From contig JAKSPF010000020.1 of assembly GCA_024405065.1 (NCBI GenBank), forward strand, positions 1 through 12,050: a stretch of 12,050 nt of DNA, in the 5' to 3' direction. This DNA comes from Sphaerochaetaceae bacterium. Its GTDB lineage: Bacteria > Spirochaetota > Spirochaetia > Sphaerochaetales > Sphaerochaetaceae. Below, one piece after another: positions 1 to 7,548 of this stretch (the first letter of the stretch is position 1; each line of letters begins with the position of its first letter). A program made the translations under genes and the position numbers. The notes beneath the pieces are model-generated. The model saw only the letters and a program-made list of their open reading frames with translations. It had not been told where the DNA came from and ran no database searches.

Positions 1-319
1 ATCCGCGATGATAAATAGAAGCAGCAAAACCGGTTACATCTGTTATAACACCGCCTCCCAAAGCAAGAAACGTCCCGTTTTTCGGGAAGGAGTTTTCAAC
101 TGCAACAGAAAGAATTCTTTCAACAGAGGGCCAGTGTTTTGATGCTGTACCGGGCTGCAGGATTACATTCGGTTCCGGAAGCGGACGTACCATTCTTGCG
201 GTATTGGAATCACAGACCCAGAGTACAGGAGAATCCAGTTTTTCAATTTCACCGGAGAGGGATGAAAAACCGTCAGCAAATATCACCTTTGTACCAAGAC
301 ATTCAATCTGTTTTTCCAT
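1..319 (-). CDS. aroB: 3-dehydroquinate synthase, N-terminal part (runs off left edge)
   Basis: Catalyses the second step of the shikimate pathway, DAHP to 3-dehydroquinate, in the cytoplasm, using NAD+ and a divalent metal. Only the first 106 residues are present. They end in the family's glycine-rich NAD-binding signature, GGGVITDVTGF at residues 88-98 followed by AASIYHRG, which matches the usual GGGxxxDxxGFxAxxxxRG of AroB. The preceding region shows the expected alternating strand/helix Rossmann-like pattern (PVLWVCDSNT near residues 31-40). The ATG at 317-319 is preceded by GAGGA at good spacing. It is the last visible gene of a hisS-helicase-aroB operon, with 10 bases between the helicase stop and this start. 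The catalytic metal ligands lie beyond the edge, so activity cannot be judged. Related sugar-alcohol dehydrogenase-like proteins share the fold, but the signature favours AroB. Confidence 0.85.
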   Translation of the reverse strand, partial: MEKQIECLGTKVIFADGFSSLSGEIEKLDSPVLWVCDSNTARMVRPLPEPNVILQPGTASKHWPSVERILSVAVENSFPKNGTFLALGGGVITDVTGFAASIYHRG

Positions 320-329
320 AAGCAAGTCC

Positions 330-2873
330 TCAGTCAAGCATCTTCAGCAATCTGTTGTAAACTTTATTGAATTCTCTGATTCCTGTAGAATCCGAGAGAG
401 AGAGTAGAGTGTAGGCACTGTTGTTAAGAGCTTCATTGAAATCTTTTGCAACGTGGAATAATACATTATCAGCACTTGAAATCAGTTCAATAAATCCGAG
501 TCTGTCTCTGTATTTTGCAAGCGGAGCTAATTTCATAATATCAGAAAGATGAGGTATGATTTTTGAGATATTCTCAGAATTGAATATTGTTCTGCATGGA
601 TTTTCAACGGTATTTGTATCAGTAAAAGCGACATGCGGTGAAATTGCCGCAAGCTCATGTAAACCTTCACCGTACATTGCATAACGGTTCCGTAATCTTA
701 CTGCGCAGGAAAAGTTTTTCGGATGTCGTGATGAATGTCTGTACGCTCTTGCCAAAGCAGTAACTTCTTCCGCCGGTATTATGACTATAGGACGTTTGTT
801 TTTCCCTGTATCCCGCATTACTGTGAAAGTGAAGCCGAACACCCTGACCGTCTTTTCAGAATTGACGGAAGCAACTGTGCCTGTTTTTGTGTGAGCTTTA
901 TTTTTCACATCCTTTTCACCGGTTTTTTCTGACTTTTTCACAAGGTCAGATAACTGATGAGTAAGTCCCGGCTTTATACTGTCAATCCATGATTGCTTCA
1001 TCGGAGATACAGTTCTTGCATACATCTTTGTGGTAAGAACAATCTCACCTGCAAGAATATACGGAGGCGGATTTCTGAACCATGCCGAACCGGGATGAAT
1101 GTAAATTTCATTCGTGTTCAAAGTTCTGTATGTATTTTTTTTTCTGTGTATGCAAACATACTGTACAAGTCCGGCAGCAAGACATTTCATGCATCTTTCC
1201 GCAAAGGAAGGTGAATTGCTTACCGTAACATCGGGAACAAAGACGCCCATTTCATTTGTTATTTCAATAAGCTGATTCACTACATGGACGATTTCTTCCA
1301 TACATTGGACATCAAGGTAATTTTCCGAACAGAATTTTTCCTTTTGTTTCATGTCTGCAAGTTCACAGTATTTTCTGTAGAGAAACTGATAACCGATGAA
1401 GTCTCCGTATTCTGTTGAGAATCTCCTGTGAGCATTTCTTGCAGCGTCTTCTTCTCCGGGGGGAAGCGTAAACGGAGTTTTGCATGAAAGAAAACTCACG
1501 CATACGGTTACAGGTTTTATCATCTCAATATCGTTTCTCACCGCTTCATACAATGCTCTTGAAAGTCTCGGAAGCAAAGGATACTTCACCATTACGGTAC
1601 CTGTATCGGTAAGATGCCTTTCATTGTCTATGGCACCGATAATTTTACGTGTCTGCTCTCCGCTTTTTATTGCTTTTGCATGAGGTCTTGTTATGAACGG
1701 GAAATCTTCATAGTTGTATATTGCCAGATCTGACATTCTGAGTACAACTTCTGACAAATCTGTTCGGAGTATTTCTTCCTGAGTGAATTCTTGCCATTGG
1801 TTGAATTCTTCTTCGGAGTAAAGCCTGTAACATACTCCGGGTGCAGTTCTTCCTGCACGTCCTGTTCTTTGTTTTGCAGAAGAACGGCTTATCCTTCGTG
1901 TAACAAGGGATGATGTGAAGTCAAATTGATTGTAATAGTTGATTTTAGCCAGTCCGCTGTCAATAACGGATTTGATTCCGTCAATTGTGAGAGACGTCTC
2001 CGCAATGTTCGTTGCAAGAACAACTTTCATTTTTCCGGGCAGCGTGTCATCAAAAACCTGTTCCTGTTCTTCTTTGTTCAATCTTCCGTAAAGAGGATAA
2101 ATCTGAAGGTGTTTCCAATCGCAGGAATTGTAAATTTCCTGCATTGTCATTTTTATGTCCAGTTCTCCGGGCAGAAAGACAAGAGTATCCTGATTGTCTC
2201 TATAGCCACCTGATTTGAAATCAACCAAAAGTTCATTGATTATTTCAGCTATACCGCTGTAGATTTCGGAAACATCCCTTGAAAAATCAATCGGACGGTA
2301 TAACACATCAACTTCATAGGCTTTTCCCTGAATTGAAATGACCGGAGCTTTTCCGAAAAATGCTGAAAAAACGGAAGTATTGATTGTGGCTGAAGATATA
2401 ATAACTTTAATGTCATTCCTTACGGCACAAATCTGTTTAAGGAGTCCGAGAATAAAATCAATGTTCAGACTTCTTTCATGAGCTTCATCAACCATGATTA
2501 CAGAGTAACGGGACAGGGTAGGATCGGTTTTCAGCTCCTGCAGAAGCATGCCGTCAGTAAGTATTTTAATTTTGGTTTCCGATGATGTGGTATCATAAAA
2601 TCTCATCTTGTAAGCACAATAATCAGGGCTGAGCTTTTCACATTCAATCTGTTTTCTTATGTACGAGCAAACACTCAGTGTGGCAATTCTTCTTGGCTGT
2701 GTAATGCCGATTATTCCGTTTCCCGTATAACCTGCCTCTTTCAGAATAAGAGGAATCTGTGTTGTTTTTCCCGAACCTGTAGGACTCTCAACAATAATGA
2801 CTTGGTTATGAGCAAGTGCATCAAGAATCTGGTGTTTGTTTCTGTATACCGGTAAATTTTTTGCGTCCGTCAT
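330..2873 (-). CDS. hrpA: DEAH-box ATP-dependent RNA helicase, HrpA type
   Basis: An 847-residue superfamily 2 helicase expected to unwind or remodel RNA at the expense of ATP in the cytoplasm. Motifs in order: Walker A PTGSGKTT at 31-38, motif Ia TQPRRIA at 58-64, DEAH box at 129-132, SAT at 161-163, motif V ATNIAETSLTIDG at 287-299, and motif VI QRTGRAGR at 335-342. A helicase-associated (HA2) region follows, then an OB-fold-like region near 560-635, then a lysine-rich linker and a C-terminal domain. TQPRR and DEAHERSLNIDF favour HrpA over HrpB, whose motif Ia usually reads EPRR. At 847 residues it is much shorter than E. coli HrpA (about 1300) and lacks the long C-terminal extension. The ATG overlaps the hisS stop by four bases (ATGA), with AAAGGTA upstream, so translational coupling is likely. 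HrpA has been linked to ribosome rescue and mRNA processing in other bacteria; the role here is inferred only. Confidence 0.85.
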   Translation of the reverse strand: MTDAKNLPVYRNKHQILDALAHNQVIIVESPTGSGKTTQIPLILKEAGYTGNGIIGITQPRRIATLSVCSYIRKQIECEKLSPDYCAYKMRFYDTTSSETKIKILTDGMLLQELKTDPTLSRYSVIMVDEAHERSLNIDFILGLLKQICAVRNDIKVIISSATINTSVFSAFFGKAPVISIQGKAYEVDVLYRPIDFSRDVSEIYSGIAEIINELLVDFKSGGYRDNQDTLVFLPGELDIKMTMQEIYNSCDWKHLQIYPLYGRLNKEEQEQVFDDTLPGKMKVVLATNIAETSLTIDGIKSVIDSGLAKINYYNQFDFTSSLVTRRISRSSAKQRTGRAGRTAPGVCYRLYSEEEFNQWQEFTQEEILRTDLSEVVLRMSDLAIYNYEDFPFITRPHAKAIKSGEQTRKIIGAIDNERHLTDTGTVMVKYPLLPRLSRALYEAVRNDIEMIKPVTVCVSFLSCKTPFTLPPGEEDAARNAHRRFSTEYGDFIGYQFLYRKYCELADMKQKEKFCSENYLDVQCMEEIVHVVNQLIEITNEMGVFVPDVTVSNSPSFAERCMKCLAAGLVQYVCIHRKKNTYRTLNTNEIYIHPGSAWFRNPPPYILAGEIVLTTKMYARTVSPMKQSWIDSIKPGLTHQLSDLVKKSEKTGEKDVKNKAHTKTGTVASVNSEKTVRVFGFTFTVMRDTGKNKRPIVIIPAEEVTALARAYRHSSRHPKNFSCAVRLRNRYAMYGEGLHELAAISPHVAFTDTNTVENPCRTIFNSENISKIIPHLSDIMKLAPLAKYRDRLGFIELISSADNVLFHVAKDFNEALNNSAYTLLSLSDSTGIREFNKVYNRLLKMLD

Positions 2874-4150
2874 TTTACCTTTTTAACAATTTCATCAAAA
2901 GAGATATCTTCATACATCTGTCTTGTTGCTATTTCCTTGACAGAATATGAGTCTTTATCGGTTTTGTTGCATATAACAAACCGTATTCCGTTTTTTTCTG
3001 CATAGGAAAACTGATGTCCCATGTCTTTTGTCCCTGCATAACAATCTGTTTTTATTCCGGATTTTCTGAATTTTACCGCAATATTCTGGGCTGTAGCAGT
3101 ATCTATTTTTCCTGATGCGATAAGTATATCGGCCGAACCGGTACTGTTGACAATGCTGCCGGCTGTTTCTTCAAGTGCTGCAATCAACCTGTCAAGACCG
3201 ATACATGAACCGGCACCCGAAAGTCTGTCCTTTGTGTAGAGTCCTGTAAGATTGTCATATCTTCCGCCTGAGCATATTGAGCCTATTTGAGGAAGCTGTA
3301 CGAGTTGGGTTTCATAGACTATGCCGGTGTAGTAGTCAAGACCTCGCGTGACAGATGTATCCAACAGGAAAGATGACTCTATACCGCAATCTTTCAGCAT
3401 TATAAAAAGTTCTTCAAGTCTTGCAATGTCATCTGTTTTGCCGAGCTGTTCGGAGAGTATGCCGAGGGTCTCGGAAAAACCGTTTTTTGTAAGTGAAAGA
3501 AAATTCAGAATTTTTTTAATTCCGTCTTCATCAATTCCGCATTCTTTCAGGTTTTCGGCAACACCGTCCCGTCCGATTTTTGAAAGTTTATCAATTATCC
3601 TGAGAATTTCATCGGATTTGTCGGAAAGACTTATAGATTCCAGAAAAGTATTGATTATTCCGCGATGTGAAACAAGAATCCTGAATTCACCGATATTCAT
3701 CTCTGAAAGACAAGTATGTATCATAAGCAGAATTTCAAAATCGGAAGCAATGCTGTCTGTTCCGATTATATCAAAATCACATTGATAAAACTCTCTGAAT
3801 CTGCCTTTCTGAGGTTTTTCACCGCGCCATACCTTACCTATATGGTAACGCTTGAAGGGAAAGGTGAGTTTGTCTTTGTTTGCAGCAACATATCGTGCAA
3901 GAGGTACTGTAAGGTCAAATCTCAATGAAACATCGCGGTCTCCGTTATCTCTGAACCGGAACATCTGTTTATCCGTTTCTCCACCGCCTTTACCGAGCAG
4001 AACTTCACTGTACTCTATGGCGGGAGTGTCTATAGGAACAAAACCGAAACTTCTGAATATTTTCTGAACTTCCGAAATAAGATTCTGTCTTGTAATTTCC
4101 TGTTGCGGAAGACTGTCTCTGAAACCTTTAAGTATTCTGGGTTCAATCAT
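2870..4150 (-). CDS. hisS: histidyl-tRNA synthetase
   Basis: Charges tRNA-His with histidine using ATP, in the cytoplasm. The 426-residue length is normal. It is a class II synthetase. The motif 2 region is RGEKPQKGRFREFYQ at 109-123, the histidine-specific signature RGLDYYTG lies at 269-276, GGRYD at 295-299 and motif 3 GLDR at 318-321. An anticodon-binding domain occupies about 340 to the end. The motif 2 loop continues CDFDIIG, a form I associate more with eukaryotic/archaeal-like HisRS than with the E. coli type (typically RYRQFHQ). HisZ, the paralogue in histidine biosynthesis, lacks the complete histidine signature and the anticodon domain, so it is unlikely. The ATG at 4148-4150 has GGGAG five bases upstream (plus-strand ctccc at 4156-4160). 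First gene of the minus-strand operon, diverging from the poly(A) polymerase gene. Confidence 0.95.
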   Translation of the reverse strand: MIEPRILKGFRDSLPQQEITRQNLISEVQKIFRSFGFVPIDTPAIEYSEVLLGKGGGETDKQMFRFRDNGDRDVSLRFDLTVPLARYVAANKDKLTFPFKRYHIGKVWRGEKPQKGRFREFYQCDFDIIGTDSIASDFEILLMIHTCLSEMNIGEFRILVSHRGIINTFLESISLSDKSDEILRIIDKLSKIGRDGVAENLKECGIDEDGIKKILNFLSLTKNGFSETLGILSEQLGKTDDIARLEELFIMLKDCGIESSFLLDTSVTRGLDYYTGIVYETQLVQLPQIGSICSGGRYDNLTGLYTKDRLSGAGSCIGLDRLIAALEETAGSIVNSTGSADILIASGKIDTATAQNIAVKFRKSGIKTDCYAGTKDMGHQFSYAEKNGIRFVICNKTDKDSYSVKEIATRQMYEDISFDEIVKKVK

Positions 4151-4204
4151 AAAAACTCCCTGTGTTGTGTTTTGATGATATTATGTACTAACATATTAAA
4201 CATT
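4151..4204. promoter_or_regulatory. divergent intergenic region hisS / pcnB
   Basis: Only 54 AT-rich bases separate the two divergent starts, so both promoters must lie here or reach into the genes. On the minus strand a CATAAT box (plus-strand 4180-4185) could serve as the hisS -10, but no good -35 lies at the right distance. For the plus strand, TATTAA near 4194-4199 is the best -10-like run, also without a clear -35. Box assignments are tentative. The hisS ribosome binding site lies at 4156-4160. Confidence 0.3.
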
Positions 4205-5299
4205 ATGAAAGTCAGATACAAGCATTCCGGAAACCGTACTTTTGCCGTTGCAGAGGTATATTCGGAGGAAGAACACGGAATTCATTTATCAGAAATTGAC
4301 GATGATGCCGTTTTGGTTGTAGGAAAACTCAGAGACAGCGGATTTGAGACGTACATTGTCGGGGGTGCCGTGCGTGATCTTATTTTAGGCAAGATACCTA
4401 AAGACTTTGATGTAGTAACGCAGGCAACGCCCAGACAAATACACAGAATTTTCAGAAATTCAATGATAATAGGAAGGAGATTTCGCCTTGTTCACGTAAT
4501 TTTCGGACAGAAAATAATTGAGGTTTCAACTTTTCGCAGTAGAGATGACAAAGGAAAAAAATCATCCAACGTATTCGGAACGATAGAAGAAGATGCTACA
4601 AAAAGAGATTTTTCAATAAACAGCCTTTATTATGATCCGTTTGAAAATGTTGTAATTGATTACACCGGGGCAATGAAAGATATTCGGAAAGGGGTTATTA
4701 CATCACTTATTCCTCTTAACAGAACGTTCAGAGAAGACCCTGTAAGAATGATACGGGCTCTGAAGTACAGCGTTACTACCGGTTTCAAACTTAAAATCAA
4801 CCTCAGGTTGGCAATCAGACGTTATGCCTCTCTGCTTATGAAAGTCAGTTCGTCAAGAATGACTGAGGAGGTAAACAAAATTTTTTATTCCGGATATTGT
4901 TGTCCTATTATAAAAAAACTCTCATCGTACGGATTGCTCGTGTATATGATGCCGTGTGCTTCCGTGTATTCGGAATTTGAAAGCTTTACGGAATCTCTTG
5001 AAAAACTTGACCGGTTCGTCCTTGACATAAAAGAAAATTCCGGAACGCTGAGTGATGCCGAAAAATCCCATGTTCTTTTTCTGTTTGCTTCATCCGTTGT
5101 AAATACGGACTTTACGGACTCGGAGCAGGGGATAACGCGTAAAGATATAGTAAGACAGATAAAAGTTCTTATTAGCCCGAATACGCCACCGAATTATATT
5201 ATTGAACGTGCAGCGGCGGAATTTATCCCGAAAAACAAGAAGGTGAACAAGTCAGGTACTCCAAGTCGCAAAAAAAAACAGAGCCAATTGCAAAATTAA
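4205..5299 (+). CDS. pcnB: poly(A) polymerase / tRNA nucleotidyltransferase family, pcnB type
   Basis: Adds A residues to RNA 3' ends, which in bacteria usually marks RNA for decay. Head-domain motifs of a class II nucleotidyltransferase: GGAVRDLILG at 53-62 and the metal-binding pair DFD at 67-69, then KRDFSINSLYYDP at 133-145 and FREDPVRMIRALKYS at 175-189. IIGRRFRLVHV at 88-98 fits the motif reported to separate bacterial poly(A) polymerases from CCA-adding enzymes, so I favour PcnB; a CCA enzyme is the alternative. The tail (from about 345) is rich in lysine and arginine, as in PcnB RNA-binding tails. The open frame extends upstream to 4103, but that part overlaps hisS on the other strand and looks unlike protein. 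The ATG at 4205 gives the familiar treponemal-type N-terminus, though no Shine-Dalgarno is visible. The product is 364 residues. A run of nine A's at 5270-5278 lies in the tail. Confidence 0.85.
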   Translation: MKVRYKHSGNRTFAVAEVYSEEEHGIHLSEIDDDAVLVVGKLRDSGFETYIVGGAVRDLILGKIPKDFDVVTQATPRQIHRIFRNSMIIGRRFRLVHVIFGQKIIEVSTFRSRDDKGKKSSNVFGTIEEDATKRDFSINSLYYDPFENVVIDYTGAMKDIRKGVITSLIPLNRTFREDPVRMIRALKYSVTTGFKLKINLRLAIRRYASLLMKVSSSRMTEEVNKIFYSGYCCPIIKKLSSYGLLVYMMPCASVYSEFESFTESLEKLDRFVLDIKENSGTLSDAEKSHVLFLFASSVVNTDFTDSEQGITRKDIVRQIKVLISPNTPPNYIIERAAAEFIPKNKKVNKSGTPSRKKKQSQLQN

Positions 5300-5334
5300 G
5301 CTTTGTGGAGGAACTTTGCTCTCTACAGGTTCCG

Positions 5335-6144
5335 TCAAGTCCAGTTCTCAACGGACAAAGCAACATTGTTGATGAGTATTCCGCCGTATTTTTCAAGCGA
5401 ATCGGATATATACTCCTGAAGCTCGGAAATCTGCTGACGATTCATTGTAACCGGTGTTCTTACCGTGATTTCAAGGGAATATCCGTCGGCTTCAGAAAGA
5501 CATTTTACTTTTTCCACTTTCATGGTGTTTTCATAACCGTAAAGGCAATGTTCAACCATTTGTTTAATTGCTGCTTCGGAAATCGCAGTTCCTGTATCGT
5601 GTTTTGAAAAAAGAGGTTTGACGAGGGTTTTTTCACTCACCGTATTTTTGAAATGCCGCCTTATGAGAACCCTTATTGAGTCGTAAACAATTGATGGGTA
5701 TGAACGCGCAATCTGTAATGGGGGAACCGGAATTACATGTTGCCCCTCCGAATACCTCACACGCATTGCAGTATTTATTTCATCCGGAGTTGCAATGTCT
5801 TCTATGTGAATTACATAAGACGGTTCATCAAACCCAAGTCTTGCAGCAATTTTTGCCGTCATTTTTTCGGAAGTACCGAGTATAAGAACCTTATGGTAAC
5901 GTTCACGGTTCAGTACTTCCATAGCCTGATTGTAGTGATTGAGATCTTCAAAAAGAGCACACTTCACCGCTGCAAGAAAATTTTTCTCCTGTTTTGCACT
6001 TCTGCCTGCGAGTATCTTTTCGTTGCGGATAATGAGACCGTCATCAATTATAATCGGAATACGGTGCTTTGCTGCAACGGATTGAGCTCTGAAACTTTTA
6101 CCCGTTCCGCTTCTTCCGACAAGTGCATAAACTCTTACTTTCAT
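5335..6144 (-). CDS. uncharacterised P-loop ATPase with Asp23/Gls24-like C-terminal region
   Basis: A 269-residue, probably cytoplasmic protein of unknown function. The N-terminus holds a clear Walker A motif, GRSGTGKS at 10-17. An acidic strand IIIDDG follows at 31-36, then ILAGRSAKQEK and a second nucleotide-fold strand VLILGTSEKM near 85-96. A conserved-looking GQHVIPVPP segment follows the nucleotide-binding fold. From memory this resembles an uncharacterised family found in Firmicutes and spirochaetes. The last 80 or so residues (ISEAAIKQMV ... ENWT) have the helix-strand pattern of the Asp23/Gls24 alkaline-shock fold; this is a weak, by-eye match. No signal peptide or membrane segment is seen. 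The ATG at 6142-6144 lacks a strong Shine-Dalgarno. It converges on pcnB with a 35-base gap and diverges from the rnf operon. A kinase role is possible but not supported. Confidence 0.8.
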   Translation of the reverse strand: MKVRVYALVGRSGTGKSFRAQSVAAKHRIPIIIDDGLIIRNEKILAGRSAKQEKNFLAAVKCALFEDLNHYNQAMEVLNRERYHKVLILGTSEKMTAKIAARLGFDEPSYVIHIEDIATPDEINTAMRVRYSEGQHVIPVPPLQIARSYPSIVYDSIRVLIRRHFKNTVSEKTLVKPLFSKHDTGTAISEAAIKQMVEHCLYGYENTMKVEKVKCLSEADGYSLEITVRTPVTMNRQQISELQEYISDSLEKYGGILINNVALSVENWT

Positions 6145-6180
6145 ATCAATCAGTAAAAGAATATTTAATTCTTTGTTCAG

Positions 6181-6209
6181 TTCACATTATACGGAAGTTG
6201 TTGTAAAAT
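6181..6209 (+). promoter_or_regulatory. candidate sigma-70-type promoter of the rnf operon
   Basis: TTCACA at 6181-6186 and TAAAAT at 6204-6209 are separated by 17 bases; each matches the consensus at five of six positions. The start would fall near 6216, giving a leader of about 22 bases that contains the AAAGGGAGGAG ribosome binding site (6225-6235) of rnfC. No other promoter-like gap occurs inside the operon, so all six rnf genes probably depend on this one. Confidence 0.55.
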
Positions 6210-6214
6210 TAAAA
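6186..6214 (-). promoter_or_regulatory. candidate promoter of the P-loop ATPase gene
   Basis: Read on the minus strand, a perfect TATAAT -10 box lies at plus positions 6191-6186. At 17-base spacing the -35 position is TTTTAA (6214-6209), a poor match. Transcription would begin near 6180, leaving about 35 bases of leader before the ATG. The -10 box overlaps the -35 box of the opposing rnf promoter. Confidence 0.4.
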
Positions 6215-6237
6215 GCAAATTTTCAAAGGGAGGAGTC

Positions 6238-7548
6238 ATGCCGATTCTTTCAACATTCAAAAAAGGCGGTATACACCCGAGAGACATGAAAAGCTTGTCC
6301 TCCGGTTGCAAAATTTCCGTTCTTCCTATGCCTAATGAACTTGTTATCCCGATGTCAATGCATTTGGGTGCTCCTGCTTCATTGCTTAAAAATGTCGGAG
6401 ACAGAGTTTTCAGAGGAGAGAAGATCGGACAGGCATCAGGATTCATATCCGCAGATGTTCACAGCCCGGCAGACGGCGTAATCACTGCAGTAAAGAAGGT
6501 TGTTCTTGCAAACGGAGTTGTCTGCGATGCTGCTGTTATTCAGACAGACTCCGAGCAGAGTAATCCGTTTTCGGTTCTGCGTGACTGGAACTCAATGTCA
6601 AAAGAGCAGATTCTCTCGGAAATAAAAGATAAGGGTATTGTGGGAACCGGAGGTGCAACTTTTCCTGCAAATGTGAAACTTTCAATTCCGGAAGGTAAGA
6701 ACGTTGATGCTTTGATAATAAACGGAGTGGAATGTGAACCTTACATTACCGCAGACCACAGGATCATGATTGAAAAACCGTCTGAAGTTCTTGAAGGAAT
6801 CATGATATGTGCAAAAGTCACTTCTCCGAGACAAATCATAATAGGCATAGAGGAAAACAAACCTGATGCTGCTGAAATCATTGAAAAGAAAATTGCAGAA
6901 CTGAACCTGCATCATATCAGGGTCAGATTGTTAAAAATGAAGTACCCTCAAGGAGATGAAAAACAACTTGTAAAAGCTATACTGGACAAGGAAATTCCCT
7001 CCGGTAAGCTTCCTCTTGACGTGGGGGCCGTGGTTGTAAACATAGGTACTGCATGGTCTATTTTCAAGGCCGTTGCGTATGGTCAACCTCTGATTGAGAG
7101 GGTTGTTACAATTTCCGGAGAATGCATAAAAAACCCTTGTAATGTGATTGCTCCTATGGGAACGAAAGTTTCGGATTTTATTGAATATGCAGGGGGTTTT
7201 AAGGAAGAACCTGATAAAATGATTGCCGGCGGTCCGATGATGGGTTTTTCGTTTTTCAATGAAGAAACACCGATTACAAAAGGTACAAACGGTTTGCTTT
7301 TTATAAAAGACAAAAAGAATTATGAAAAGACAGCCTGTCTTTCCTGCGGTAAATGTGTTTCTGCTTGTCCTATAGGGCTGTTGCCGACAAAAATGTTTGC
7401 TCTGATTACAAACGGAAAGTATGAGGAGGCTATGAAACTCAATCTTATGGACTGTAAAGAGTGCGGGTGTTGTGCATTCAGCTGTCCGGCTCATCTTGAT
7501 CTTGTTCAGGCATTCAAAACAGGAAAGAAACTCGGGAGGAAAAAATGA
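6238..7548 (+). CDS. rnfC: Rnf complex subunit RnfC (NADH/FMN and Fe-S subunit)
   Basis: Peripheral cytoplasmic subunit of the Rnf ferredoxin:NAD+ oxidoreductase; it binds NADH and FMN and exchanges electrons with NAD+. The 436-residue length fits the compact RnfC form without the long repeat tail seen in gammaproteobacteria. The N-terminal FKKGGIHP start and barrel-sandwich-like region (HSPADGVI) are typical. GIVGTGGATFP at 133-143 is the nucleotide/FMN-binding glycine-rich motif shared with NuoF. Two [4Fe-4S] sites follow: C367, C370, C373, C377-P and C406, C409, C412, C416-P. The ATG at 6238 has a very strong AAAGGGAGGAG upstream. It is the first gene of rnfCDGEAB, and its stop overlaps the rnfD start by four bases. 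No membrane segment is expected or seen. Confidence 0.95.
   Translation: MPILSTFKKGGIHPRDMKSLSSGCKISVLPMPNELVIPMSMHLGAPASLLKNVGDRVFRGEKIGQASGFISADVHSPADGVITAVKKVVLANGVVCDAAVIQTDSEQSNPFSVLRDWNSMSKEQILSEIKDKGIVGTGGATFPANVKLSIPEGKNVDALIINGVECEPYITADHRIMIEKPSEVLEGIMICAKVTSPRQIIIGIEENKPDAAEIIEKKIAELNLHHIRVRLLKMKYPQGDEKQLVKAILDKEIPSGKLPLDVGAVVVNIGTAWSIFKAVAYGQPLIERVVTISGECIKNPCNVIAPMGTKVSDFIEYAGGFKEEPDKMIAGGPMMGFSFFNEETPITKGTNGLLFIKDKKNYEKTACLSCGKCVSACPIGLLPTKMFALITNGKYEEAMKLNLMDCKECGCCAFSCPAHLDLVQAFKTGKKLGRKK

Noticed and set aside
4103..4204. Upstream extension of the poly(A) polymerase frame by 34 residues.
   Set aside because: It overlaps the start of hisS on the opposite strand, has a non-homologous cysteine-rich composition, and the ATG at 4205 gives the normal family N-terminus.
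5310..5333. Inverted repeat GGAAC/GTTCC between the convergent pcnB and P-loop genes as a bidirectional terminator.
   Set aside because: The stem is only five pairs with a 14-base loop, and neither side has a T-run.
6201..6218. An 18-base TTGT...GCAA element over the rnf -10 box that recalls a Rex redox-repressor site.
   Set aside because: Only the outer TTG/CAA bases pair; the inner part is not palindromic and lacks the TGA/TCA of the usual Rex operator. It could be a weak site but cannot be supported.
6931..7494. A 187-codon minus-strand open frame within rnfC.
   Set aside because: It is antisense to a fully conserved rnfC, has no ribosome binding site of note, and its product is low-complexity with no recognisable domain.
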